From Cannabis sativa (Eukaryota > Streptophyta > Magnoliopsida > Rosales > Cannabaceae), in assembly GCF_029168945.1 (NCBI RefSeq), contig NC_083605.1:73798969-73862968 (forward strand): a stretch of DNA of 64,000 nucleotides, in the 5' to 3' direction. A program made the position numbers and the translations under genes. Positions 47,861 to 61,100 of the stretch are shown here, in pieces; within the stretch, counting starts at the first letter, position 1, and every line of letters begins with the position of its first letter. The notes beneath the pieces were generated by a model. The model was not told the DNA's origin, searched no databases, and worked only from the letters and a program-made list of their open reading frames with translations.

Positions 47861-49414
47861 AAAATTTACTTTCTTGTCATTGTAATAGAAAACTTTTAGC
47901 TCCATATGATTATATTACTATATTGTTATTGTACATCAGAACATAATTATATCAGACCCTATATTCAATTAACCAAAGAGTTAAGACTCACAAAATTTTA
48001 CTAAGTGCTTTTGACTTAAATTTTCAAATCATATTCTATCCTTCTCTCTTATTTTCAATATGTTTAGACTATAAATCCTCATAATTACAATATATTTAAC
48101 AACTTGAACAAAATTAGTTGTTGTTTGCACTTCTTTGTCCCAAAATATTTTGTTCCTAGGTCTCCAATATACACACGCGTTGAGAACAAAAATGTAAATT
48201 CTTTTCCGTAGTTTTCCATGATGACATCTACGGATGTAATTCAAAAGCCCCATTATATGTTTATATTTATTATTTTTATTTACAAATATATATTGTAATT
48301 AACTAATATATATTTTTTCCCAATTATTTTTTTAAGGAGGTTCCCATCACTTTTATTTTGGGTCAGCCCATGCATATATGTCTTTAAATTAATTATTATT
48401 AAATTTATCCTTATTGGATCCATCATTATTTGAGTTTTGATCCTCAAACTTTGGAGAAGTTCAAAATATTTAATAAGATCATATCATACCAAAATAATAT
48501 TTATATTTTATTTTAATTGCAATAGATTTTGATGAGAATAATGGAATACATGCATGTTGGGTTTCACTACATCATGCTAGACATCACAATTATTTTCTGG
48601 TAATATATATATATATATAAAATTTATATTGTAGCACTAATTAATTAATAATAATAAGATTCATCATAATGTTTCACATGCCTCCCTCATCACAGAAGTC
48701 ATCATTTTTGTCTCAAACTATCTCATTCAACTTCACATAATAATGAGTAAAAATTATCATGCTCTATATATAGTTTTAAATTTTATTATTATTATTATTA
48801 TTATTATTATCATGATACATATATATAGTTACTACTGCCTATATATGTATGTATTATTTAATTAATAAATATTTTATAGTATAAAAGTTTCAAAATTATT
48901 GTCTGTATATCGATCATGAGATGGTCTTCCAGGAATTCTGCATGTGCATGCATTATGGTTGATCACCCACCAACATACATATAAATTAATTAATAAATTA
49001 TGGTCAAGAGTTCTTTTTTAATATCTATATTATTCATGATTTTTTAATTATAAAAAAAACAATTTCATGGAACCACCACAAAAAAATAAATTAATACGTA
49101 CTATTGTTCATCTTCATTTCCTTATCTTGTTCTTTCTCTGTCAAATTAAATTATCAATTATTTTAATTATCTTAATTAAAATGTTATATGATTTTAGTAA
49201 ATTTATTTTAATTATGTAATTGTATGTTTTAGTGTCAATGCTATTATTATTATTTTGTAATGACATGACGGAGCCAAAGTGAGGATGAGATTGTAGCCCA
49301 CCTTAATTTTATTTTTGTTATGTTTTCATGTATTTATTATGTATAAAAACAAAATTATATATATGATTATTGTTAATCTTTTAGATCTGTTCGGTTCGTC
49401 GTCATTTGATTATA
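47861..49414. other. Gene-free A+T-rich stretch
   Basis: Contains an (ATT)n run at 48783-48811 and short (TA)n runs. No gene recognised. Confidence 0.55.
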
Positions 49415-49837
49415 TATTGAATAATATTGTCTCACTTCGATCAAATATAAAAATATTGAGTCATATAAGAATATGAGTTACTTCACTCATTACCAATGAA
49501 TGGTTTTGAGATGGAACCCCATCATGATTCTTAACATGGTATCAGAGCCTTTTTCTTAGTAGGCTTTCGATCCACACCTATCAGATACTTAGCCAACCAC
49601 AAGTAAGTAAAAATATGGTACTCCCAGCTGTTAACAAAAATAAACGAGCAAATAACACTACTTATGATAAGGTGATTTAAGATTGATGAGCAAAAAATAA
49701 TCATCATCTTGAGGGAAAATATTGGACAATTTTGTTCCAAATGGATCAAATGTAAAAATATTGAACCATATATAAGAACATGAACTACTCCACTCATTAC
49801 CAATTTATTTTGAGATGGAATCCCATAATCTTCCACA
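49415..49837 (+). mobile_element. Small TRIM retrotransposon, not Cassandra
   Basis: Two diverged LTRs of about 120 bp (49415-49536 and 49720-49837) share words such as TTACCAAT and TTTTGAGATGGAA. The first is followed directly by the primer-binding site TGGTATCAGAGCC (49537-49549), and the second is preceded by a purine tract GAGGGAAAA. TATA repeats at both borders may be the target duplication. It has no coding capacity and no 5S-like part. Confidence 0.75.
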
Positions 49838-50410
49838 TATAATTATATAGAATTTTAGTTCATTTAGGTTTAAATGAATATCATTTTTTTTTAAAAAAAG
49901 TTCAAATTGTGTATAGTTTTTTACATATATATATATGGATATGATTTTGTCCCGTGATGTACTTTCACGAAATGTATTCCGTAGTACATTAGATGGGTCT
50001 CAAAGTACATTAAATGAGTGTACGTTTCTACTTTTTAACTCTAATTATCCCTAGATCAATCTCAACCGTCAGATCAAATAACTCTCTCATCTGACGGCTG
50101 CCGTACACCACGGACAATCCGTAAAAGTACACTAATAGAACAAAATCATATCCCTATATATATAAGGAGTAAATTAATATTGATTTAAAATAAATGCACG
50201 AATAAAATAATAAAAAAGAAAAAAAGTTGAGAGATGACACTAGATTCACCCTAGCTCCTTATTATTATAATTTATATATAGTCTATATTAAGTCTAGTAA
50301 AAATATCTAGATAAGTATAAAAAAGTTCTTATTACTTGATTTTGACCAAATTAGATAGATTAATATATGTAAGAAGACATGTTGTAATTAATCCATATTT
50401 TTATATACAA
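49838..50410. other. Gene-free stretch
   Basis: No gene recognised. Contains a palindromic region around 49930-50150 (ATATATGGATATGATTTTGT .. ACAAAATCATATCCCTATAT), probably another small foldback element. Confidence 0.5.
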
Positions 50411-50413
50411 TAA

Positions 50414-53074
50414 CACTACTACAAACCAAGCTTTTAGAGGCACTTTTTTTCAGCAAATATTAAAGAACCGACGTCATAGGGTTGGAATTTTTTGGAAGGG
50501 ATTTTGACACCACCTATGGCGTCGGTTTTTTGGAAATAACCGACGCCATAGGGTGTCCCCCCTATGGCGTCGGTTATTTCTAAAAAAACCGACGCCTAAA
50601 GGGTTTATAACCCTAGCCCAGCCCATCATCTTCCTCATTCGACCAGCCAACCCAGAAACCCCCAAACCAGAGAACCCCAAACCCTCTTCGCCAACCACCA
50701 CGAAAAACCACCCCCATTTCACTATTTTTTCACCATTTTAGCTCATTTTTGTTTCTAAATCTTCTATTTTTCATACCTAAAACTATATACCTGAAAAGAT
50801 CACATTTTTCCTCATTTTTTAGGGAAAACCGAAGGTAGAGGTAGTGGTGGTGGTGGTTATACCTCCGGCCACCGTTTTTAGTGGAGAAAACATTGTATTT
50901 CAACGTCTATTAAGGTATAAATCTAATTTCTACTAATTTTAGTACTGTACATTGCTTTATTTTTTATTTTATAAATTTTTTTAGGGTTTTTCTATATTAT
51001 TAAATATGTATTGTGTGTATATATATTGTGAATGAGAAATGTATTGTGTGTATATATATTGTGAATGAAAAATGTGATATAGGAGAGTATATATGTATGT
51101 ATTTTGTGTTGTATTGAATATGTATTGTGTGTGTGTATATTGTGAATGAGAAATGAGATAAATAGGAGAGTATTTTATATATTGTATATGTATATATTGA
51201 GTATTTTAAACAAATAGTTTTGTTAAATATTGTGAATGAGAATGAGATAAGAGAGTTTTAAAAATAAAAGTTTAGAAATTGTTTTCTAAAAAATTAGTTT
51301 AGAAACAAAAGTTTAAAAATTAACTCTATTTTGTATCAATTTTTTTCTATTTTCAATTTTATTCATGTGTTTTTATTTTTTTAGTAGCTAGTAGATAGTT
51401 AATTACAACTACTTAGCAAGTTACTAATTTTCATTCTATTCATGTATTTTTAACTAGTTAGTAATAAATTAACTAGTTAGTAACTAAATACTCATAAATT
51501 ATATAACTAGTAAGTAGCTAAATAAAAAAATTTGTAATTTTGTAGTATTTCTTTATGTTGTAGGTTGTGAGGTCAATTTGCAAGGATCTGACTTATTTGG
51601 TATTGATCGGTTTCTAGTTAGCTCGAGGTATACACTCACTAAATTTTATTATAAATTAATTATGAATGCTTAGTAGAGTTTGAATATCTTAAATATTCAT
51701 CCGTAGTGAAGTAGGTTCTATAATATATTGTAATGTGCCGGATCGATGGGTGAAATAATATGCATGTTAGATGAGTTTGAATATCTTCAATATTCATCCT
51801 TAGTGAAGTAGGTTCTCTGAATACATGTACTGCAGTCGAATGGGTGGTAAATTTTTATATTGCTAAATGTTGTTGTGATTATTTCATATTGTTTTGAATT
51901 GTGTTTTGTTGTTATTAATAGGTTTGAATTTTTCGGAAACGTTCAATTATAGTCATTATGCTGCCGAAATTTCAGTAAAATTAGGATAATATTTGATTTT
52001 AATTTCTCCTAAACTTGGTTGTTAGGATTTTTCGGAAGTGACTTTATCGGAAGACAAGTACATAATTTTTGGTATAAGGTATGCTTTCTTTAACCTACTT
52101 TTATAAGAATATTTTTCATATATATTTAGATAATCTTTAAATGCTTAGAGTAATTTTAGAATAATATTGATGTAATACATATGATATATATTGTTGAGTG
52201 CTAAGGATAGATATAGTAAGCTATAACAAAAATACAAAAAAGGTCTATATTGGGATTTGAACTTGTGACCAAAAGGATAGATTGATAAGTTTTTACCAAT
52301 ATACCAAAACACACTAGAATTAACAAATACATTATAAACATTGATTCTAATACTTAAAATAAGAATTCTATTAGTTTATGTTAAGTAAAATAGCAAAATA
52401 AAACACAAAAATACCCAAGTTCAAAAAAAAAAAAAAAATCGCCTCAAGCGGACAACCGGATCAAAAGTTATTAATAATGTTCAAAGTTTTTAAAAAATTT
52501 CATGCAAATTTTAACCATTTATCTACAAAAATACAATACACTACAAAAATGATACTAATATATTAAAAAAAAATTATAAAAATATACTAATATACTACAA
52601 AAATACAAACACATAATATAAAATATTAATAAAAAGATAGCTAATATACAAACACTTAGAGTAATGTAGATGTGTATTTATTCAACTTTTCAATTTAATT
52701 TGTATTTATGGTTATTATATATAATTTATACTTAATTTAATTATATTAATAATAAAATAATATATATATATAAATTATGCTAAAATACAAAATTGGAAGC
52801 TGAAAAAAAAATCATAGGAAGACCCTATGGCGTCGGTTATTTCATAATAACTGACGCCATAGGGGTCCAATGGCGTCGGTTATATGAAACAACCGACGCC
52901 ATAGGACCCCTATGGCGTCGGTTATTATGAAATAACCGACGCCATAGGGGTCCTACGGCGTCGGTTATTTTTAACCTTTTAGCGTCACCCGGAACAGCGT
53001 CGGTAGCGAATTTCGCCAATACCGACGCTGAAAGCCCTTAAAAACCGCCTCTAAAGCCCAATTTTGTAGTAGTG
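50414..53074. mobile_element. Non-autonomous CACTA-type element
   Basis: 2661 bp. Ends are CACTACTACAAA and TTTGTAGTAGTG, with a perfect 3 bp duplication, TAA, on both sides (50411-50413, 53075-53077). The subterminal regions (about 50464-50600 and 52818-53010) repeat the word GGCGTCGGTTAT in both orientations, as transposase-binding repeats do in this superfamily. No transposase is found in the interior. Short open frames in the ends only read through these repeats. Confidence 0.88.
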
Positions 53075-53077
53075 TAA

Positions 53078-54271
53078 TATGAGATTTTTAAATTTTTTTT
53101 TTTTTAAGCAAACAAAGAAAGATGATGAATTAAAATTAAAAGTAAATAATTGAAGACCTATCACTATATGTTTATTAAATAAAATAATAAATATTCAACA
53201 ACAGAATTAGTCATAAAAGGGAGCAAATAAGATCACGCCACTCATTATATTTAATCACATATATAATATATAAATATAAATAGTCATACCAAAAAAATCT
53301 TATAGGAAACAACCTCCAACCATGTTTTGTTAAAACTCCACCTAATTATAAGAAAGAGTACAGTATAAATATTTATTAAGTTTAAATTTCAGTTGTAAAT
53401 ATATATCTAAATTTAATTTTTGACATTAATTAATAATACTTAAGGTATATTTTTGAAACAGACTACCTAATGGTTAAATATTGTTAAGTCATTATCCACG
53501 TATTATTTTCTTATTGATATATTTAAATTATTTTTTTAAATAAATAAAAATTTAATGACTTTGACTAATTATGAATTGACACTTACTTAAAACTTAATAT
53601 ATACCTACAGAATTCCAAAATTTATTTACAATTGAAAGTTAAACTTAAGTATTTATACATGTAGTATTTATGCCGTAAATTTAATTGTTTTAAGAGGCTT
53701 TAATGAGAAATACTAAAAGGCATCAATGGTGTCAAACACCCTCCTACATGTTAATATCGCTATTGGTCTAATTAAGTATCGAGTCTCATATAATTTAATA
53801 TAATAATTTTAAAGAGTATCGCTAGTCAATCGCAAAACGACACGTCTTAAGGGTGCTAGTCACATTGGTGCCCAATAACAATGCTCGGCCTTAATTAAGG
53901 TACTTATAGTTTAATTAGATCCTTATATATGTCCTATAGGCACACAAATATATTGACCGGCCAAGATAATTAATAATCTCTAACTATTAATGATCGTGTT
54001 AACCAAATATATACCAAACTCGATCTTATTACTTTTCATACTAATTGTAATAGTAGCAGTTGGAGAATATATAAGTACATTTTCAAACCCTATATATACG
54101 TACACTTGTTTACACAGACCAGTTTATATATACGAAATTAATAACAATAATGTAATATCTTACTTGGTATTTACTCAATAGTGTGTAGTGTACACTTAAT
54201 ATTTTTCTACATACATTAGGTTAAACTGGAGAATTTTATGCCGGCTCTGCCACCTATATGGGGTACATACA
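53078..54271. other. Gene-free stretch with a MITE-like segment
   Basis: The segment from about 53705 to 53870 matches the reverse complement of the MITE at 59116-59276. Its right end is not clear. No gene recognised. Confidence 0.5.
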
Positions 54272-54280
54272 TATAATTAA

Positions 54281-54630
54281 GAATAAATATTATTTTCAAT
54301 TTCATATTTTGTAAAAATTATTAATTCGATTATTTATTTTGTTAAATGACAAATTAGATTAAGTATTTCTCAAAATGGAACAAAATGGTATTATATGAAC
54401 TAATTTTTTGTTAAAATAAAAGTTAATAATAACCTAATTTAGAGTTATATTATAACAAAATTGGGTACATTTTTTACATCTCAGTGTGCTAAAAATTGTC
54501 TTTAAATTAGTTATTTAAAAAAAAAATGAGAATTGAGTTCAAAGTACTATTTTAAAAAATACAGATTCAAAATATATAGTTCAATCGATAATTTTTACGA
54601 AACATAAATGGTCTAAAATGACATCAACTC
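54281..54630. mobile_element. Mutator-type MITE, family A copy 4
   Basis: 350 bp and similar in both arms to 1451-1812 and 3367-3669. A perfect 9 bp duplication, TATAATTAA, flanks it (54272-54280 and 54631-54639). Confidence 0.72.
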
Positions 54631-54639
54631 TATAATTAA

Positions 54640-56030
54640 CTAACAATGATCAAAACAATATTTCTCTTAAAAATTACAATTAAAATCACAAAAAGTAACA
54701 ATTATTTTAGTATACACAAGTATTTTATTAATTATTTGTTTGCACTTAATCCATGCACGTTGACATTAATACTGTAATTAATATGATTTGTTATTTACTT
54801 ACGTACGTACATCTAATTATTTTAGTTTATATTATATTATATTATATTATGGGAATAACTAATTGAAGTAATTAGAGACAAAACTACAATTAATGGAAAT
54901 CGTGTGATTTACTCTTAATTTTGTCGATCCACCAAATAACGTAATAACTATGAACATGATATATAGAATTTATTAAAGTACGTGGTAATTTTTAAGGTTA
55001 GTTTATTAGCTCAAGGTTTCTTTTTGTATTTTAAAAGTGAGTGATATCATATATAAATATATATTTATATATGTATATACTAGTCAAATAAAAACGAGAA
55101 TAAGAAAATGGCTAGGGTTTTCATTTTTCAACCAGTATTATTTAGATAAGACTAACAAAAATGAGAGTTGAAAAAAAGTAGAAGAAAGAAACCAATTGCA
55201 ACACCCTATAATTAATTATTAGACTAATTAATCCATATTTTAATTATATAGATAATGGATATATATATAGAACAATAATAATAATATTGGTTTTCCTCGA
55301 AAAGTATATATATATTGTTAATTTGAATATTCTAATTTAATTAACAGCACAACAAGTACGTACGTAGGCAGAAACAAATAATAAGGTTAATTATATTTAT
55401 ATATAATTAAGAAACTTAATTCTCACTCTTGCTAGGTAGCTTCTATAATATCCTCGAAACTTCTTAAAAAGTATATACTGAAAGTGAAAGTTTGGTGAGA
55501 CTTGTTTATTTATAGTACTTGACATTAAGAGTAATTTTTATTAAGGTTTTTTTAAATTTTGGTATATGCTTTGCTATATAGTGTTATTACTTTAGTGATT
55601 TTCGGTTGGATCGATATACTTTTACACAATTACACTGCATTTGAATAGTTAGAGGTAATTGAATAAAATGAAATATACAGAAATGATAAGACATTTCAAT
55701 GTATGTAAAAGTGTAAAAAAAAATTATCAAAAATAATAATTTATATAGATTTTTATATAATAATAATAAAACACTTTTAAGTGTATAAATACAATTGGGC
55801 CTTAAGAGCAAACACTAAAATTTTTGGAAACTAATCCACATTTGCCAACATTCCAAAACTATGGGTTGGTGGGAAGGAGGTACCTAATGTATTGATCGTA
55901 TTAGTGACAGGCCCAGTCTTGGCTAAGGCGAGCCTGGTATAGTCCAGGGCCCAAAAATTTTATACACTATGAATATATGGAGAAAAAAAATGGTAATTTT
56001 GTAAAATTTTCCGAAATAAGCCCACTAATA
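54640..56030. other. Gene-free A+T-rich stretch
   Basis: No exon recognised. A G+C-richer piece near 55905-55960 (AGGCCCAGTCTTGG) resembles dispersed repeats. Confidence 0.5.
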
Positions 56031-56038
56031 CCCAAATT

Positions 56039-56448
56039 TAGGGCTGGAAAAACGGGTCGATAATATGACTCGAAACCCGCACGAGAGTTAACGGATTTGG
56101 GTTTGCCTTAAATGGATTCAGGTCGTGTTCGGGTTAATTCGTCTAACCCGATTAATAAACGGGTTGTGTTCGGATTGACACGACTAATATGAAATTGACC
56201 TGTTAATGACCTATTAAAAGTTATTTTAGTATTTTAACGTATCATAAATGTGTTATAAACATGTTGAATACTTCATAAACGTGTTATTGATTGACATGTT
56301 AAACAAAATATGCTTATAAAAGGGTTACACGGGTCGTGTCGTGTTAATCTATTTATAAACGGGTCATGTTCGGGTCGAGCATGTACCTATTATACATGAG
56401 TCTCGACACAACACGAACACAACTCGCGAACACGAATTGCCACCCCTA
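56039..56448. mobile_element. hAT-type MITE, second family
   Basis: 410 bp, with ends TAGGGCTGG and CCACCCCTA, flanked by CCCAAATT (56031-56038) and CCCAAACT (56449-56456), 7 of 8 matching. The interior repeats CGGGTCGTGT-like words in both directions. It resembles widespread plant hAT-derived repeats with ACGGGTC subterminal words. Confidence 0.78.
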
Positions 56449-56456
56449 CCCAAACT

Positions 56457-58132
56457 CACTCTTATCCAAGTCAAATCCATACTTTCATATAACACAATTC
56501 TTAACCATATTTAGGGGAGAAGTTGAAAAATACCCACTTTTTTATACATTAACTAAATTAATCTCCAAATAAAATTTAATTTAAATATACTTCTTTTTAT
56601 GAGTATTGTACTCAAATTATCCTCACACACTCACATAACTAAGATATAATTTCAAACATAATAGATTTGCGTTCTTTGTAGATGGATGTGTAGGTTTGTG
56701 GAAAACTTGGGGTAAAATTTTGATTAGAGAAGAATGAAAATTATCGTAAAATGATAAGGGTAAAACTGGTAGAATAATTGAAATAAAAAGTGATTATATT
56801 TACACCTCAAAAATTATAACTACACCCCATTACTAAGTTTATCTCATTAAATATTATTTTTTATAATCACACCCCACTCTATTTACAAAAGGGTATTATT
56901 TGTACACCCCCAATTTTTTTTTTTAAGTTATTAAAAAAACAAACAAAAAAAAAAGACAAATAGATAGATTTTCGACATCTGCGTTTACCGTGTCACTCTC
57001 ATTTTCTTCTTTATTTTTTCTTTATTTTTTCTGTTTTTCTTTTTTTTTTGAACAAAGGCTCTTTTTCTTTTTTAATCTAACGAGTTATTGAAATTTATTA
57101 TCGTACGTGTGATATTTTTTTTTCTTTTTTATGAAAGTAATATTCATTAATGTCTAGGAAAATCTTATAATAAAATAAACAAATTTGTATTATATAATTC
57201 ATTGCATCAATATTTATTAACAAATAATATTTTTTTTGAGAAGATTTCCTTTTAACAATCATGCAGATCATTAAAGGAAGGATTAACAAAGGGTCTTAGT
57301 CGTGTCTCAATGTTGTTGGTTTTTAAATTTATGGTCATTTTGATCATTTTGCGCAAAAGGTTAATTATGTAAATATATTTTTAGGGTGTAGTTATAATTT
57401 TATGGGGTGTAAAGGTAAACATAATAAATTTTGAAAGAGAGAATAAAAATTAAAAGTATCGAATTAAAAGATTAAAAGAGGTATATGATGTAATTTTCTC
57501 CATACATTTTTTTATTATTTAAATGTTTATATATTACACAATTTAAATGTTTATATATTACACAATGTATAACTTGAGGCTCGAACTCAGAACCTCCGAC
57601 ACACACGTACCCTTTAATGGCCACTTGAGTTATCCTCCAGTGGTTTAATTTCCTCCATATTCAGTGAGCATTTTAGTGCAAGCAATCACAAGCCCAAGGA
57701 ACTAGTATGCTTAATTGGTGTAGATGAATTGTCTAAATTTGTATTTGATAGCTTAAATGTTAAATATTTGTAACCTTATGTTATGTGTACCATATTGTAC
57801 AATTACAAAAAAATAAAAAATAAATAAAAACATTTTGTAAAACTTATGAAAGGAGAATTTATATATTACATTAAAGTAGCCAACTGATTATAAAATTCAA
57901 TATAATATATATATTTTTTACAGTGTTCTCTGATAAGAGATTCAGAGTACATTTTTATTCAGAAAGAAACAATTTTCTCAATTAATAAGTCAATATTTTT
58001 GGTAAAGAAAAAAAAAATATATGAAAAGCTTATATTACAAAGGATAAGTATATTTAAACAAAGCCCTCTTCTTTCTTATCCATATAATATATATTAATTG
58101 AAATAGTAGTATGTTCTTAATCTTTTATTTTA
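56457..58132. other. 3' flank of the ABCB gene, no gene seen
   Basis: AT-rich DNA with poly(A)/poly(T) runs. A segment near 56790-57430 has matching ends (TTATATTTACACC.. and GGTGTAAAGGTAAACATAATA) and may be another foldback element. The ABCB transcript end should lie between 57900 and 58130. Confidence 0.5.
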
Positions 58133-61100
58133 CTATAGTTGCTGCTGTTGTTGTTGTTGTTGAATGTTTATCAACTTATAATAAGGTCCATTTGTGTTAT
58201 CTATAAGAGTTGAATGAGTTCCTTGCTCAATGATTTTCCCATCTTGAATGACAGAAATTTGGTCAGCATTTTTGATTGTAGACAACCTATGAGCAACCAT
58301 GATTGTTGTCCTGTTCTTCATTAATCTGTCTAGAGCTTGTTGAACAACTCGTTCAGATTCAACATCAAGCGCGCTTGTTGCTTCGTCGAGTAAAAGGATT
58401 TCGGGGTTTTTTAGTACAGCTCTTGCAATGGCTACTCTTTGTCTTTGGCCTCCTGAGAGTTGAACACCTCTTTCGCCTACTTTTGTTGAGTAGCCTTCGG
58501 GTAAGGCGCTTATGAAACTGTGAGCATTGGCTAGTTTGGCTGCTTCGATCACTTCTGATTCGGATGCTCCTTCTTTTCCATATAGGATGTTTTCATAGAT
58601 TGATGTAGCAAAAAGTGCAGGCTCTTGTTGCACTAAACCAATGTGTTTTCTAAGTGATTTTAGCTTTAGTTTCTTCATGTCTTTCCCTGCAAACATAACA
58701 TTGTTAACTATCAACATGTGTAATGTTATTAAATAGGAACTTAAAGTGGTTTGGTTTTGTTGTTTTGATAAATTTAAAATCACTGAACATAATATTTACC
58801 CAATTACTAAAATCTAATCTAGAGGTTAAGACTTAGTAGCTATTGAGTATAGTAGAAAAGACAAAACATACACAAATTTCGTTTTTTTAATAAATTTAAG
58901 TACACCAAACACAACATTTAACACAATTACTAAAATTCTATCATGAGTTAATACGTAATTTAAATCAATTACCAAAATTCTATCATAAGATTAAGACTGA
59001 AAATACAAAACACAAACACAAATTTCGTATTTTTTAATAAATTTAAGTACACGAAACACAACATTTAACACAATTACCAAAATCCTATTATAGGGTTAAT
59101 ACATAATTTACTTAAGAGTATTAGCACTTTCTCGACATGTCGCGTTGCGATTGATTAGCGATACTCCATAAAAGCTATTATATTAAATTATATGGGACCC
59201 AATACTTAATTAGACCAATAGCGATATTAACACATAGAAGGGTGATAGGCACCACTGGTGCCCTTTAGCATTTCTCTTTACTTAATTACCAAAATTCTAT
59301 TATAAGGTTAATACATAATTTACTCAATTACCAAAATTCTATTATAGGGTTAAGACCGAAAAGACAAAACACACACACAAGTTTTGTTTTTTCCAACTCC
59401 CTATTTTTAATAAATTTAATTACACTAAACGTAATATTTACTTAATTACCAAAATTCTATTAAGAGATAGGGATTTAGTAATTGCTAAGAGTAATATAAA
59501 GATCACAAATAACTCATACGTAAGCAATGTGGGACAAAACACACACCAATCACTTATTATTGATAAATTTAATCACTAGTGAAAATTTAACAAAAAAAAA
59601 AAAAATCACTAGTGAAAAAACACTTACCATCAATAAGAACCTTCCCTGATGTAGGATCATAGAACCTGAGAATGATTGAAATAACTGAGCTTTTTCCTGA
59701 TCCACTTTGTCCCACTAAAGCCATACTCTTCCCAGAACGAACTTTTAGATTAAAGTCCTTAAATATAACAACATCAGGTCTCGAAGGGTAACTAAAATGG
59801 ATGTCCCTTAGCTCAATTGTACCATCAACTGATGCTAATTCTTCACCCGAATCCCCGCTTACTTCTGTTTTTCGGTCCAACACCTCGAACACAGACGCAA
59901 CCATTTGATTCCCTTTCAAAAGATCAGGAGCTAATGCCAATGTCTCTCCCATTGCTAATGCAGTAACTATCAAAACCATGAATGATTTCATCACAGATTT
60001 AAAGCTACTCAGCTCTTTTCCCATCAAAACAGAACCATACCTGAGCAATGACAACACTTTAGTTTAGACTTATAGTGTTAACTTGTCATGAATTGATCTA
60101 AGTTTAATCAACTTACCATAAGGCAAGGCCATATGATGAGAAGATGAAAAACTGTGAAATCCCATAAAAGATTCCAGCAATCTGGCCACGAGTGAACGAG
60201 CGCTTCGACGGTTCAACAAGCTCGCGAGCATAAAGGTCAAGCACCTTTTGCTCAGCACAAAATGCAGCAACAGTTCTGATATTGCTCACAGCTTCACCTG
60301 CCAACATGTTGGCTTTTAGATATGCTTTGCTCAAGTTGCCACCATAGCCTTGCATGAAGAGTTTCTGCGAAATTTAGAAGAGTTAGCAAAACATATCAGA
60401 TTGTGATTCGAAATTATGAACTCTTAGTGATGAGATTAAACCTCACTGATGTGACCACTAATGACCAAAGGATAAGTTGCCAAGACAACAAGTGTGATCC
60501 TCCAATTCAAGAGGAAAGCTATGATGAATGAGGCCACAACCAAACCAACATTTTGTAACAGAATTGTGGAGCGATCAACAACGATTGTTCGTAACAGAGT
60601 TGCATCGCTTTCTAATCGCGACGAGAGCATTGAGCTCGTGTTGTTTGTGTCATCAAACCATGCTATCTCATTCCTCAACATGGCTAAAAAAACACACACA
60701 AAAACAAAGGTTAGTGGAAACTGTTTTGGTGGTAAAATATGGTTAATTTACAGAACACTCTGATGCAAACATACCCGAAAACATTCTTTCCCTCACACGA
60801 AGAGTAAGGCGCTCTCCCATGGTACCGAAACAAAGATGCTCAATTCCATGAACAATGACAGTTACAACAGCCCCACAACAGAAAAGTATGGATATCTTTT
60901 TGACCTCATGTTTTGTTGTGTCCCAATCCATGTAATAAGACACAAGAGCATGTGAAATACCAAGAGCAAACAGAGGCATTTGAGCTCCAGCAATAAAAGC
61001 ACAGATAGTTCCACACAATCCATAAAGCCAATCTGGTCCAATCATGGAATACAGTCTTTTAGCTGAAACATTTGTTGTCTTTGCAGGCTCAACTGCTCCT

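Noticed and set aside
50474..50741. Short open frames on both strands at the CACTA end
   Set aside because: They read through subterminal inverted repeats and carry no domain.
52837..53019. 60-codon minus-strand open frame
   Set aside because: Repeats of GGCGTCGGTTAT in the CACTA end produce the open frame.
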